NCBI GenBank assembly: GCA_014549065.1
Contig: JACDOX010000008.1
Coordinates: forward strand, 4,660,308-4,724,307
DNA: 64,000 nt
Reading direction: 5' to 3'
From: Cardinalis cardinalis
Taxonomy: Eukaryota; Chordata; Aves; Passeriformes; Cardinalidae
Shown in pieces: positions 47,896-62,089 of the stretch; position 1 is the first letter of the stretch; each line of letters begins with the position of its first letter. The notes below the pieces were generated by a model. The model saw only the letters and a program-made list of their open reading frames with translations, ran no database searches and had not been told where the DNA came from. The position numbers and the translations under genes were made by a program.

Positions 47896-50800
47896 CAATG
47901 AAAGATGAGATACCTGTTGGGTGTGAGAAAGCGGGGGCTCAAGACATCAGAAACAGCAAAACTGATCATCAACTAAGCCTGATTTCAAACAACCAAGTGG
48001 GACCCGCCTGAGGGGTGAAATGAAAGCCCTGTGCATCTCTGCCTGAGCCTCGCCACCACCTCAGCCTTGCTGCTGTAGCCCCTTGGAGCCCTGGGTGTGT
48101 GCTGGATGGTGCCTGTGAGCACCCAGCCGCTGCACGGCCTCGCCTGGCGCGGTGCGGCACGTCAGGAGAGCTGCAAGCGCACGATGAGCGCTGCGAGTGA
48201 CCCGTGGAATGAGTAATTAATTGGCTGGGAGCGTGGCAGTGCCCGTGGTTGTGAGTTTGTGCGTGCTGTTACACTGCTCAGCTCCCTGACTATTTTCAAC
48301 ACAGTTGATTTCCATTGTGGAAAACGCCTTCCCCGAAGGAGACGGCAGCGGTGATGTGCGGTGGCACGGCAGAGCTGGGCTTCGTCTTGGGCATGAAACA
48401 CACTATGTAAATACATATCAGTGTCAAGTCTGGGGAAGGTGGTGCTTTTTCCACTGTTGTTCTAAGCCCAAAAACCCATGCTCACCCTTTTCTGTGGCCA
48501 AGGAACTGTCAGCACCAGGGGGAAAAGGAGGGAGGGGAACAGCCCCTTGCTTCTCTCATCCCTGGTAATTACAGCTCCTCAGGGGTGGGAGCAGATGGGG
48601 CCCCCCTGAGCTCACTGTCACCTTCTTCCATGCCTGGTACCCCCATAGCAGGAATGGGAGTAAATGCTGTGGTGCTACCCCTGTGAGCCCTTGGCATGGT
48701 CGTGTCTGGAAAACTGTATTGGGAATATTGTCCAGCTGCCAGCTCAGGTTTTGGAGGCACACCATGACTTACTGCTAAGGTATTCTCTTTTTTATTAAGT
48801 ATTTAGCAGCAACTGTTCTAGAGATTAGTGGAGAATGACAGGGAAAGAAAACCCAAACCCCACAGATGACTTTTACAGTCAGGTTTGGTGTACCAGTACT
48901 CCTACACCCGCGTTTCTTTCCCAACAGGAGCCAAATTGCACAGCCTTATGTAACCAGCTAAATAAAGAGTGCCTTGAAGGAAGCCTAAAATGCTGCCTAG
49001 CTCCCACCACTGGCACCCTCACTCCCAGCACCTCCTGCCCTCCTCCGGGTGTGTGGGCTGCCCATGGCCCAGCTGCCCCCGCAAAGGGACCTGCAGCCTG
49101 AGTGCTGCTGCTTAAAGATGGCCAAAGTGCCATCTCCATGCATGATGTGCCCAAGGCGCATCTGTCCCTGTCTGTGCCTTGGGAAACTGCCTCTAGCTCT
49201 AGTTTATCACAGGCTGAGGTGTTTTCCGTGGTCAGGGGTGGGGGGATGGAGGACAAGGAGAGGAAGTTTACACACACCATGAAAAGCATAATCTGGGCAG
49301 TGTGTTCAAGCCGAGAGCCTTTGCTTGCCCAGTTGCAGAAATCATTTGGGGCAGGACAATCATTCAGCCTTGTGGTTTGTCTCTTGGACCTTTCAGAGTA
49401 GTGCAGGGGCAGTCCTGGGTTTGCTAAAGTGTTCCCAGGACCTACTGTTCTGCATAAGTGTGTGCATATGTATCTTTATAGACACTCCTGAAATGAAGGC
49501 TGCCTTACAGAGCTGTGACCTGNGATGTCTGCAGCAAACCAGGCATCACACAGAGATTTAGGCACAAAGCACTGGGTTGCATGAGCAGGAGGCTGGAAGA
49601 AAATTGTCGCTGTAACTCAGTGTTCCTGCCTGAGCCCAGCTTTCCCAGCTTGAGGATTTGCTACAGGGCACTCACAAGTTTGCTGCAACTGCCTTTTCCT
49701 TTTCATCCTGAAAAGGTTTTGCAAACAAAACCTTTTGCCTGGGGACAAGCCTGGCTTTACCAAGTCTCTCTCTCTTTCATAAACATGTAGATGGCTCACC
49801 TTTCCTAAACTGTTCTCTAAATGTTTTCCTGCAGCTCTAAATGGCATTTGGGAGGATGTGAAAGGCAGCAGTGAAGGGAGCTGTGCCTTCATTGTGTAGA
49901 TAATTCCAAAACAGTCAAGTAAAACACGTAACTGCACAAGAAAAGCTTAAAATATGAATTCTAACTCAGCTGGCAGCTGCTGTAGCAGGGGCCAGGAATG
50001 CTGTGGGAGAACGTGCCTGTGCAGAGGTTGAAGCTGAGCAGCAAGGCACAGGGTGCAGGATTGATGTCAAAACTCTGCTGCTATGGTGACTTTTGGTTAA
50101 TTTTAATTGTTTCCACCTCCCTTTTTGTGCCTTCTCATAGATGAAAACAGTTTTATCCACCTCATGAGAGAGAAGTGTCGTGGGAGGCAATTCACATATA
50201 TATGTATAAGTGTGTATATATATGTTGTGCTTTAAGATTTTTCTAATACTGATGTAGATGGAGGCTTCAGATTTTTCTCATTTTTGGGGGGAGGCAGGAT
50301 TTATGAGCTAACTCAGTAAACACTGAGCTAGAAGCCCGCCAGCAAAGCAGCCTAGCTCCATGAACATGTCCAAAGAAAATCCAAACTGCAGTAATAGCAC
50401 CTTTCCCTACAGTAGCAGAGCCACAGCTCTGATGTGGAGGCCTCTTTGCAGCCCATGCACTTCACAGGGGTTAGGATAAAAGCCTTTGGAGTGATTTAAT
50501 CATCCCATGTGCCAGCATAAGTCAGGTTGCTTGTGACAAGGCTAGAGACAGGAAAAGGGTTTTCTGTGAGAAATACCTGCCCAGGGGAAGGGGAGATACT
50601 TAGGCTGTTTTCACCACAGGAGCACTGCCTCATGAACTCTTTGCTTTGGACCTCCTTCCCTGTATCACAGCTCCTCATTTTTTCCTTCACCTCCCTTATT
50701 GTACTTTGCCGTAGGCTACATTTGGCGCACAAATCTGGTTTTTTATGTTTGCAGCGCTCCTTAGACAATGTGGCCTTTGAACACTTACAGTAACATGATT

Positions 50801-53741
50801 ATTTTAGGGCATTGACAGCTGTTCAGATTTCCTTTATATTATTGTTTAGATCCTTTTTGTTTAAATGTGAAAGTACTGCTGATGCAGGCCGTGCTGGCAA
50901 TGCAGACTCAAGCTAGTTTATTTCAATATGTATGCGATTTCTCCCTCTGTGATACGGGAACCTTCCTGAAGTAGAAATGAGTCATTACTCCTCCATAAAC
51001 CCGCTGCAGACAGTCCCCTCCGCTGGCAGCAGCTCAGAGACATCTCCCTGTTATGCCACTTGCAAAGAAATGGCTCTGTGTGTGTGTCTCTCTGATTTTC
51101 TTCCTCTCCCCCCACTGCCCCTGGCTTTCCACAGTAATTGCNGTTCTCCTTCATTCCCACAAGTACAGGGAGAGCTACAGGAAATTATATTGCTAATTAA
51201 GCTATAGAAGAGAATACAAGAGCCCTAAACTATAAATACTCCATCTGTGTTAAAAACCAGTGACGTGTATTGTCCTTGCTGGTTGGAAGCCAGCGCAGCC
51301 AAGGAGCCAGGCAGAGCCTTTGGGAGCAGGCAGTGCAGGCAGCATGCTCTCAGAGAGCCTCTGACTGCTGCCCCCAGACTCAAGTCACAGCATCACTGCA
51401 GCAAGAAGTCACAATCACAAGCAAAGCCACGATTNCTTGTTATCTGGCTTTTCTAAATACAAGCTGCACCAAAGTACAGGTGATGCCTGTCAGGATTTTT
51501 GTAGTGCCAGGCTTAAAGCAGCAGCTTTCCAGCAGCAGTGTAGTCCTTGGTGATGGGATGAAGCTGGAAGGTCGCTCGCAGCCTCTGCAGCAGCACCCCC
51601 AGCGAAGGCGTGTGCTGGTGCATTAGTGCACCCCAGCCCCCTGCGCCCCCGCACGTCTGGAGCTGCTGCAAATGCCTGGAGCATCACCCCGGGCACAGCC
51701 TGCTGGTGCCCGTGGCAGCTGCCTGGTGCCCANCTCATCCACTCCAGTGCCTGCAGGTCCTGCCCGGCTGGTGGGGCTATGGGGCCTTCCAGAAGGACAA
51801 TTCTGCAGGGCAAGGGTGTGGGACAGGTGCCTTGTTGGATGCCATTCGTTGCCTCTGAAGACCCACTTTCTGCCTGGCACTGTCATGCACGATGTGCCTG
51901 CACGGATCTGTAATTCCTGTCATCGGCCGATTTCCTGTCCCTAAATCCTGGGCTCGTGCAGAGGTGTTAAAACCACTTTGTGTTACTCGGTACTGAGGCA
52001 AGTGGCTGAAGAGGGAGAGCAGGCACTGGGAATGGTGNCTTCTGCTACTGCACCCACAGGCTGCACCCTGGCTATGAGTTTTTCTTTACAACCAAACCAA
52101 GTTAGGTTTGGAATAATCTACACTTTTTTGCTTTTGATGGAATTTAAGATGTTCCTATTCTTCACAGGCAAGAGATTTAAGAAAAATACCAAATAATCAG
52201 AAAAAAAACCAATGAACTTTGATACTNAGTGATGCAGTGTGTGCATAAAACTCATGTTTTCCAGGTCATGGAAATAGGAACAGGAGCAGAGATCTGATCC
52301 ACAAAAGTACTTACATGATACTACTGATCACTACAAGTGTTTCAGTTCAAAGTCTCAGACCTCAAGACCTGTGCCAAGATGCTAGTTGGCACATGTGCAG
52401 AAATTCATATCCATTAACCAGAGCTATAGGAGGTGCTGGCAGCATTCCTTGGCCCTAAAGTGGTGCAGGCAGCACAAGATCAATTAACTAAAACACCCGA
52501 TTGTTTATCAAAGGGGGGCATGGTGATGCACCCCCATATAAACTTGTGCACAACTGGGCATTGGTTTGTAAATAATTTTTTTGAGGCAGTTTCTCATAGT
52601 AAAACCAAAATTACATTAAGAGCTACATGCAAAAGGACATATTTCCTAGTGGAAGCACTCCAAATTCAAGCACTTAGAAAGTTGTGGTTTCCTCCTTAAC
52701 TTTGACAGTCAATGCTTGTTTGCTACAATGGTGGTTNGTTACTTAATTATATGTCTCTTTGGCCCACGTTTCTTGCCTTATATGCTTCATGGTTTGCAGT
52801 GAATGAAACAGAGTTTTGGACAGCCCATTCTGCCTAGATAATGAGGCAGGTGTCCTGCAGGACAATAATGCCATAAACAGCTTTATTGTTATTTGTGTAT
52901 GCCAGTAAGCAGGTTTCATCTCATCTCTTTTAGCACCAAATGGAAATTTGCACCTTGGAGCCAATGTGATCCAACAGCTCTCTGCTCCCACTGCTATGGC
53001 TCCCAGTCAAGGGATTCTCTTGCTCCCAGTTTCTACTCCCCTGNGACATGAAGAGGTTGCCTCTGCCAGCTCAGGGAGCAGAGGGCTGCCAGGGCTAGTG
53101 TCAATGCAGGGAGGGTAAAGTAGGACTTCTCTCCTTGGCAGCAAGCTGTTAGATCAATGCAAGCCATAAATAATATCAACCACTCTTCTAAGGAACAAGC
53201 ACATTGCCCCAGGAAAAGCACTCTCAGTTCTTAATTAACTGCCCAAGCTACAACACACAAACTGCACAAAANGAAGTGCCTGCAGAATGGACTGCCCTGC
53301 TTACCATGGCCTTTTCTGGGTGAGAGAATTGCTTGCCCACAGGGCTTCTGTGTGCAGTCCTGGGGCAGCAGAATAGACACTCACCGGCACTGATGAAGAG
53401 CAGAAAAACCTGCTCACCAGGCAGTTTTTTCTCCCTGAATGCCCCCTCCCTCGCCAGGTAAGAGACAGCTACAGAAGGCTTTCAAAACCCAAACCTTCNG
53501 GAGAAAGTCCAGTGACTGCATTGACTAGTGCAGGCTCTTCCCCAGTGACATTAGAGGGACCCATCTTCCCCCACACACCATGGGCACCAACATGTTTTTT
53601 CTGGGTAGCAGTAGCTGGTTATCTGGTTACCCAATGAAGCTCAGAGCTCAGGATGAGCCNCTAGATTGCTGCAATGAGCAGTGATCTATAGTTCTGTAGG
53701 ATTCCTCTGCAGTCAGTGGTGGGAGACAAGCAGAGCAAAGT
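47896..53741. other. Intergenic: no gene recognised
   Basis: Moderately GC-rich sequence with numerous short chance open frames (for example 48,879-49,289 minus and 51,270-51,626 plus). I recognise no exon of SIPA1L1 or any other gene. A TA/TG microsatellite lies at about 50,194-50,227. Confidence 0.5.
50194..50227. repeat. AT/TG microsatellite
   Basis: Imperfect alternating CATATATATGTATA...GTGTATATATATG, about 34 bases. Confidence 0.8.
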
Positions 53742-54620
53742 CATAGAATCACAGAATAGTTTGGGTTAGAAGAGGCCTTTAAAGGTCGTCTAGTCCAGCA
53801 GCCCTGCAATAAGCAGGAACATCAACTAGATCAGATTNCTCAGAGACCTGTCCAACCTGACTGAATATTTCCAGGGATAGGACATCTACCATGTGTCTGG
53901 GCAACCTCTTCCAGTGTTTTACCACTCTCATTGTAAAAAAACTTCTTTGTTGCATCTAGCCTAAGTCTACCCTCCTTTGGTTTAAAGCCATTAGTCCTTC
54001 CTATTGGTACAAGCTTTAGTATAAAGTGTGTCGCCATCTTTTTCATAAGCCCCGTTGAAGCACTGAAAGGCCACAGTGAGGTCTCCCTAGAGCCTTCTCT
54101 TCTCCAGGCTTTCCTCACAGGAAAAGTTCTCCACCCCTTTGATCATTTTTGTGTCCCTCTTCTGAAACTATTGCAACAAGTCCTTGTCCTTCCTGTGCTG
54201 AGAGCCCCAGAGCTGGATGCAGCACTGCAGGTGAGGTCTTCACTACACTGCAGCACCTCAATGTCTTTCTTGTTGGGAGGGGCCCAGAACTGAACACAGG
54301 ATTTGAGATGCAGCCTGACTGGTGCTGAGTACAGGAGGAGATCACTGCCCTGGTCATACTGGACATGCTATTGTCCATTATGTCCAGCTTTTCTTCCACC
54401 AGCACCCCAACATCCTCCTCTACAGGGCTGCTCTCCAACCCTTCAACCCCAGCCTGTATTGGTGCTGGGGGTTCCCCCAGTCCAAGTGCAGGACTTTGCA
54501 CTTAACCTTATTATTCAGCCTTATTGAACCTCATGAGGTTGACAGGGGCCCATCTTGAGCTTATCCAGATCCCTCTGAATGGCATCCTTCCCCTCAGGCN
54601 TCATCCTCTTTACCTTCCCA
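53742..54620 (-). mobile_element. CR1 LINE fragment, antisense (about 880 bp)
   Basis: It starts with TCATAGAATCACAGAAT, the octamer-type CR1 3' terminus, and runs leftward in CR1 sense through 3' UTR and the end of the reverse-transcriptase region (plus-strand landmarks CTTCTCTTCTCCAGGC, GAGGTTGACAGGGGCCCATC). Internal small deletions are apparent around 54,360-54,400. The element is 5' truncated and its frames are broken. Confidence 0.9.
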
Positions 54621-57600
54621 CCAATGCAATATAGTTGAATATGNATTTGCTGAGCCCTGTTGTACTTTGCTGCCATGACCCTTTAGCACTTTTGGAATGT
54701 AACCAATATTTCCTTAGTATAGTGCTGTAACATACTTTCCCTTTTTTATTTGATGGCTTGTTAATGAGTTTTAACTAAGCTGAATATCAGAAGGATGGCT
54801 GTTCAGTCTCATGACAGCCTCCATGCTCAGGGTGCCTTCACTTTCAGTACAAACCATTCTTGCAATTTCTCTCTTTGAGAAGCTCCCAGCTGTGCTGTGG
54901 AANTATGAACAAACCCTCACCTGACCCGTGCAATTCTGCTTTGGTAGACTGAGCTTGTTTACTTCTCTGCTTTTCTTTGTATATCTTAGAAAAATGATGG
55001 TCTCCTACAGAACCAGATGTGCTTTCTGAGGGTAGGGAAACACCCTGTCTAAAGCAAATGCTGTAGATGCTGGAGGGAAAACTAGAGGCTTCCTAATGCA
55101 ATTGTTAAAGCTTTCTCCTCTCTCTGGAGCAGCAGAGCACCAGTAGCTCAAACCTCAACCCACCATGAGCTCAATGACCATGAGCTCAATGCTGAACAGA
55201 AAGCATCTCAACATGAGCAACTTCATCAGTCAGAGCCTTGCCCAGCAGTTCTCAGCAATCCAGTTGGAGGGACCCACCTGCATCTTGACAGCCATCGGCA
55301 GGATGGAGGCAGGGAGATGAGAATGGTTCCCATGACCNTCTCCAAACTGATTCTCTTGGAGAAGGGGCTTTTGGCTGCTGGGTAACACAGCTGGTCTTGC
55401 AAGGCACATGCTGTTAGTCCAGGCTGGATAGCTGTCAGGACTGGATTCTACATGTTGTCTATGCACTGAGACATCACATTTTTAATGATACAATTAGAGA
55501 TGTTTTGGTTTTTTTTCCCCCCATTAGATCTTTGTTTCATTAGGAGTCCTACTAGACATACACTAGGAGAAAGAATTGTGGCACCGCAGAAAGCTGTCAG
55601 TTCATTCCTGTGCAATTTCCAGATGCATGCACCTCTGTAAACTAAGCTGTGGCAGCAATGCTGCATCTGCATACATACCTATATCTGCATACATTTTGCA
55701 TAAAATGCTTATATCACAAGGCAAAGGATGAAAAAAATGTGCTTCTTGTGCATGAGGATGCTTGTACTGTTCTGCTGATGGAGAAAGATTTGCATGAGCT
55801 TGGACACGTAGNTGTATTAGGATTTGTAAATCATTTATATGTATTTTGTCAATTTAAGCTAAATACTATATCTAATACCTTACAGGTGAAGTCATTAGGC
55901 TTCATAAGGCTAACTCAAACATGATGTAAGCANAATGCAAGCTGTTCATCAAAAGAATAAGGACTCTCTTCCCTCAGACTGGGCTATATGTGAGACTTAC
56001 NCAAGCATGCATTTGTTTCATTTGATGGGAAGATTTAAACCTATTCAAATGTCCAGGGTCTTTTAAATGGTATTTTATCCTTGTCATGTTTTGTACTAAA
56101 ACAAAATGCCAATGAGTAAGAAAAACAGANGCCTGACATGTGGGCATGTCAGGTACGAACGTCTCCAGTGAGTAAGTGCATGTCAGTCAGTCAGAGTGTG
56201 ATAGGTTTTTCTTTCCCTTGCTCCAAGGTGACAGCTTATTTGGAAAATTGGGTAACGACGTCCGTGTGGATAAATGCTGAAGGTGTCATTTCACAGCTGT
56301 GCTCTCCTGAAAGCTGAGGTTGGAAAGGGATGATTTATTTCCACCTGTAAAATTCATGGGTTTGCTAACTGAGATTGTGCTTCTTCCCACTGGTCACTGA
56401 AATACTTATGCCCCTTGTGGGTGACATAATGATGTAACTACATATACCTGTGTGATTCATATCTCAAATCATATAAAAATCCTTTCAAAAACCCCAAAGA
56501 GTAATATGTCAGGCTGATAGTGCAGGTCTCTTANAGAGACACTATTGCCAAGGGTTAGATCAAATGCTGGTGACATTTCTGATAAATTGATGTTTACAGC
56601 ATGTTAATACCAAGAAAAAAGGAAAGCATTTGGCAATATATCTTTTGGGAAAGGATGTGGCACAAGTAGACAGGAAGGGGTGGTATCATGCTGCCATAAT
56701 TTATGCCACAAGGTGCAGTGAGAAGTGCAAGACTGGAGCCCATATATTCATTACTCCACACAGACAACCCACTGGAGCTGCAGAGGTGAGCTGGAGCTGC
56801 ACTGGCACAGCCCAGGATGAGGCAAACCAGGGGCTGAGGGGCAGCAGGTGAAAGCAGCAGTGCAGGGTTGCTGTGCTGCAGGGTGAGCTTCACTCCCTAT
56901 ATTCTTTTGTATAGGAATAGCAGGAAATGCTCTGCTCTCCTTGCAAAGAGCAATGAACATTGCATCCAGTGAGTTTTCATCATAAACTTACCATTGAACC
57001 CCTCACACAATTTAAGGTTCTCCCACAGAATGACAANTTTGTGAATGGATGGGAATTCTATCCTGAGATTTTACAAAGCAATTACTGAAATTTGGGAACT
57101 GTTTGTTCTCTGGATGTCATTATTAAAATGCATTGACCTTCACGACAATCTTGCTGATGAACTAAAATGGGCAGGAAGCAGCAGAAGTGCAACATTGCAG
57201 TGTTGCTGGCCAGTTTTTGTGTCAGATGTACTTCCTTTATTGCTCTGAAATGGTGCAAGGAAATAGATTTTTTTTTTTTTTACTGCTTTAGACATCCGTC
57301 CGTCCATCACCTGAATTTTTCTTGATATTATTGCACAGTTCTGGGGGGCATCTGGCATCTGTTTATTTGTGTGCTGAGAGCTTGCTTCAGTGAACTGCTG
57401 ATAGAAGAGTTCAGCATTTCTCTGCTCATCAGAGCTGGTTTATTTGTTTAATCAGCAACTCAGTGCTCTTGGTCGTCTGTGCCCTGTGAAGCTGGGACTG
57501 TGCTTCCACATCAGTATTAGAGAAGGATTAGATTGCAATTCAGCTTGATCTTTCCATTCAACATGCAGCTATGCTTACTTTTTCATTTGTGCTAGGCCAG

Positions 57601-58261
57601 ACCATCACATTGCAACAAAGCTACATCAGTTTACGCTGGGTGAGGGGCCCTGCAAATGCTGTGTGCGTCTAAGTACTGCCAAAATAGGCCCCTGATAGAT
57701 TAATTGCCCACAGCTGTCAGTGATCACTGCAATCGCTCTCAGGTGAGTCTGTGAAGAGAAAGAGGGGGAAGCCACTGACCACACCATTGCTTGAAGGAAT
57801 AACACGTGGCTTCTTCCTTTGCCTTGCCGCCATCTTTGGGCTAAGCACTCATCCCTGGAAAANTGTTTTTGTAATGGCAGAAAATTGGATAGGGAGTGTA
57901 AAAAGATTTACTGCCTACCCTACATTGCTTACTTGCTGTATTTTTTGGAAGTCATAGAAGGAGGTGGTTAAGAGTGTTAAGACAGGGTGAAAAAAGAGGT
58001 CTGTTACTACCAGTGAGGGTGCATTTTTAATGGATCTTGTAGCAGACATATTAAAATGGATATATTAATAAAAGGCAGTACCTGCTGTTTTGTCTTTGTA
58101 GGAGGAAAAGGAAGAAAATTACCTTCAAGAAACAGCTGAATGTAGGATTTTTAATGGTCCAGAGAGGTTATGTCAGACAGGACTGATAATGCTGTGCAAC
58201 CATAATGCATGCACTCTTCTAAATGAAAATAAATAGGTCAGGCCACTTAGAGTGAATATAC
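54621..58261. other. Intergenic: no gene recognised
   Basis: Mixed composition with many single-base Ns. A perfect hairpin lies at 56,132-56,153. The segment 56,220-56,420 is moderately complex, non-repetitive sequence of the sort that could be a conserved non-coding element, but conservation cannot be judged from one genome. Confidence 0.5.
56132..56153. repeat. Perfect 9-bp hairpin with 4-base loop
   Basis: CCTGACATG and CATGTCAGG flank the loop TGGG. It stands alone, with no adjacent T tract and no known RNA family. Confidence 0.85.
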
Positions 58262-59450
58262 AAAGGGTGACAGAATGAGTAGAAATAAGACAAAGGCGGC
58301 TGAGGTCCATGTGGAATTAATTGTGGCCATGGATGTCAAGGACAGCAGGAAAGATATGTCAATAACAAAAGGAACATTAAGGGTAACGTGGGCCTGTTGG
58401 CAAATGAAGGGGTGGGCCCTGATAACAGAGGCACTGAATGCCTTTTTTGCATTGGTCTTCACTGACAAGACCAGCCATCAGGAAATCCTGACCTGTGAGC
58501 CCACGGTAAAGGAGTGTTGGAAGACTTTTCCTTGGCTGAAGAGGATTGGGCTAGAGGACATCCACAAGTCCGTGAGCCCAGACAGGATGCATCCATGAGT
58601 GCTGAGAGAGCTGGCAGATACCATACTGGGCCACTCACCATCACCTTTGTGGCAATCAGGGGAGGTGCCTAAAAGGAGGAGCCTTCAAAAATGGCAAGAA
58701 GGAAAACCCAAGGAACTACTGGCCATTCAGCTTCACATGAGCCCCTGGAAAGGGAAAGAGTACCTCATTCTGGAGGACTGCTGGAAAGCATCTCTGCAGA
58801 GAAGGACCTGGGAGCCCTGGTGGACAGCAAGATGTCCATGAGCCAGCAGTGCCCTTGTGAACAAGAAAGACAGTGGGATCCTGTGCTGCATTAGGAAGAG
58901 CACTGCCAGTAAGTCAAGGGAGGTGATCCTGCCCCTCTGCTCAGCCCTGGTGAGACCACATCTAGAGTGCTGTGTCCAGTTCTGGGCTCCTCAGTACAAA
59001 ATGGACAGGGAGCTCCTGGAGAGGGTCCAGCAAAGGGCTGCAAAGATGAAGAGGGGATTGAAATATCTCTCTTACAAGGAAAGACTGAGGGAGCTGGGAC
59101 TGTTCAACCTCGAGAAGAGACAACTGAGAGGGAGACCTCATCAATGTATTTAAGTATCTGAAGGGAGGATACCAAAAGGATGGAGCCAGAGCAATAGGAC
59201 AAGAGGCAATGGGCAGAAACTGATGTACTGCAAATTCCAGCAGAACAAAAGGGAAAAAAACTTCTTTATTCTGTGGGTGAGTGTGCACTGTACCAGTTGA
59301 CAGAGAGGTTGTGAAATCTCGCTCACTGGAGATATTTAAGAACCACCTGGATGCAATCCCATGCCATGTGCTCTAGGATGACCCCACTTGAGCNTCAAGG
59401 TTGGACCAAATGATCCCTTGCAACCTGACCCCTTCTGTGACTCTGAAATT
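58262..59450 (+). mobile_element. CR1 LINE fragment, sense, with internal deletion of reverse transcriptase
   Basis: The plus-strand reading shows CR1 ORF2 pieces: EALNAFFALVFTDKTS, DIHKSVSPDRMHP, VLRELADTIL and SGEVPK of the N-terminal half, then a jump to ISAEKDLGALVDSKMSMSQQ, REVILPLCSALVRPHLECC and RLRELGLFNLEKRQLRG of the C-terminal half. The central palm region with the catalytic YADD motif is missing (join near 58,755-58,785). It is followed by 3' UTR ending CCCTTGCAACCTGACCCC at about 59,430. Stops and frame changes break it further. The open frame at 58,857-59,153 is this element, not a host gene. Confidence 0.92.
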
Positions 59451-62089
59451 ATTCATGCACCATTAATAATTCTTGCATAGATATTTGATGTCTAATCATA
59501 TTACTGTCTGATATTTTACTGATTCATTTTGTTCCTAATTGAGGCTTTCTATTGTCCTAGAGGAAAGCTAGGGGACACGGCCTGATCCGCTGGGTTTTCT
59601 GTATTCATGAGCCTCCAATTCCATGAAGAGGAACTGGAAATCCTTTTCACCAGGGGTTAATGTACAAGGCTCAGAGTGGATGAAGTTTGTGTGCTCTTTT
59701 TAANAAGCACTGCTTTTCTTTGCGTAGGCACTCAAACTGCCTGAATTAGAGCGCTGCCTGAAGGGACAGGTATTATGAAAAGAGCTGCCAAAGCCTCTGT
59801 GTGTAAGTGGGAAGCCACTGATTATCACAAGAGGATCTAAATGGAAAGGTGACATTCAAAAGACCATTAAGATAAAAGCCAGGATAGATTTCCTTCCAAC
59901 CTCACTTAATATAAACTTTAGTTTAAAATCCCCTTTTTTCCTGAGAGAATGTGTGATTTCATATACCCAGCTTATTCCTTAATTGGGTACAGTCAGCTGC
60001 TTTAGAAAGCAATTGCTTAGCCAGAAGAGGTAGTGAGATTAATTGCAGAGGTAATAAGAATGCCAATATATATGACAAATATGTATTTCTAATCTTTCAG
60101 CCATGAAAGCCAAGTGGAAAACACAGTACCAGCTACTTCCAGATGGTTTTCCAGGAGAACAAGCATAGATATGGTATTGGCAAAATTGCCTCTACTGCAT
60201 AAACCAGGTTTCCTCATGCATGGTTTTGAACTTTAGGAAATTTAAATGAAGGGTGTATATGATGAATTTTTGTTGCTCTATTTGCTTGTCCTCTGAACTC
60301 CCTTCAAGACTGTTGCCTACAGTGTGCTCTCCAAGGCTCTATGTAACCTAGTTTTGAATGAAGCATGAAACTGGGATCAGTCCTTTCTGCCTGAAAACTG
60401 TCCCATAATTTCACAGTTCTCCCTGCTTGGCCAGGGCTTGTAGCTGAGAAATGTTTCAGTACTGTCCCAGTTTTCCTGTTACAACTGTGTGACTTTTCCC
60501 AGAAAAATACATAGGAGAGTGTGTGTGTGTGACTGGTTCTCCCTTCTGAGCATTGACCAGATTGCAGTGTAAGCCTGAGACTTGGAGGTGTGGATTGAGG
60601 AAAAAGTGATGANGATCCCTGTTAGTAGTTACCATTTGTCAAGCATAAAATATACTTCCATTTTGCCAGTCATTTCCCTGTAAAGCCAGTGATGCTGTCA
60701 GCCTGGCTGGTCCCTGGGACCTGCTGCTGATCAAAAGCTGCTGCTTTATTCCACAGCTTTGGGATGACTCTAACCAAGATCTCAAGACCCAGGCTAGTAT
60801 CTAAACAATGCTCCTCCTGTGATAACAATCATTGGCAGCAGCACAAACCCAACTTGCTGTGTCTTTTCCCTCTCATCATGTCCTACCCATGTGCAAGCGT
60901 CAGTATTTAGCAGAAACAGGCAGCAAATGGACTGCCTAATTTGCTGAAGTCGGATCTCTTAGTATCCCTTGGCTGTATGATGGTGTGCTGCTGCTGCACA
61001 TCTGGGCCTTGAAGTTCTCAGCTATTGTTGAAGGAAGTGCATGAAATGAGTAGGTCACTTTTGTTATGTGCCAGTTCAAAAGCCTGCTGTCTTTAGGAGT
61101 TATGGCAGGCTTTTTCAACAATTTCCTTTTTTGCTGAGGGTTGTCTCTATATTGTAATGCAGGATCAGGGATCGACCAAACCTGCAACAGGTACAGACCC
61201 GCAGTGCATCACATCATGCCTTCAATCAGATCCTGCTGTGAGTGGTTGCAGCGAGCTTCCATTGGCCCTGCCTCCCACCCAGCTTCTTGGCTCGCCACCA
61301 TGTTAAGGCTGCCTGAAACTCAGCACCTGGCTGAGAAGCTTTGCAAAAGAGCTGTTTTAGCCTTCAGGAGTTTAAATACTTAGATTAAATTCTCACTATA
61401 CTAGGCTTTGATTTTGCTGACCACAGTTTAGCGAAGTCCCTGCTTCTGTGCATGATTAATATTTAGCCAGATGGGAGAGGTTTNTCTTCGGAGGGATTTG
61501 AGCAAGAAGCAGAAGATGAAGCAAACTTGGCAAATAGTCCCATCCACTGTTGTGTTATCAGGGTTGCTCTGGGGAAGGTAGTGAAAGTGACTTTGGGTTT
61601 TGCAGGAAATCAGTGGTAGAACCCATCACAGCCTAGCCCTGACTTCTATTGCCACAAGAGTGCAGCTTTTTTCATAATCTCCTGTAATAAATTGCCTCAT
61701 TTAGTCTGGCTCCAGAAAATAAATACTGATGACACATCTCTTTTACAAGGCAACGTAAAAAAGTACTTTTAAATTTCTCTCTCATGCATTCTTTATTTCA
61801 GAATTTTGGCTTGTGTTTGATATTTCTGGATTTAGCATAGAGTTCAAAAACAGTTTCAGTCCTCATGTTTTTTCCTGTTCTTCATAGATCTGTTTGGCAA
61901 ACAGTCCTAAAATTGCCAGAGCTGGTAGTAGATACAGGCGTAGCTCTCTGCTACCTGCTATTCTGTGAAGACTTTAGTTTTCTGCTTGGAAACAATCATG
62001 CTAACAGCCAGTTCCAAGGAGTTGAGGATGAAAATAGCCTAAGTCTGCCTTCCTGCTAGACCAGAACTGTTATCTCTCATTCACTCACT
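59451..62089. other. Intergenic: no gene recognised
   Basis: AT-rich and unremarkable. A short (GT)n run is at about 60,521-60,532. Confidence 0.5.

Noticed and set aside
58275..59153. Series of ORFs resembling reverse transcriptase, as a domesticated gene
   Set aside because: They are pieces of a broken CR1 copy with stops, frame changes and a missing catalytic core.
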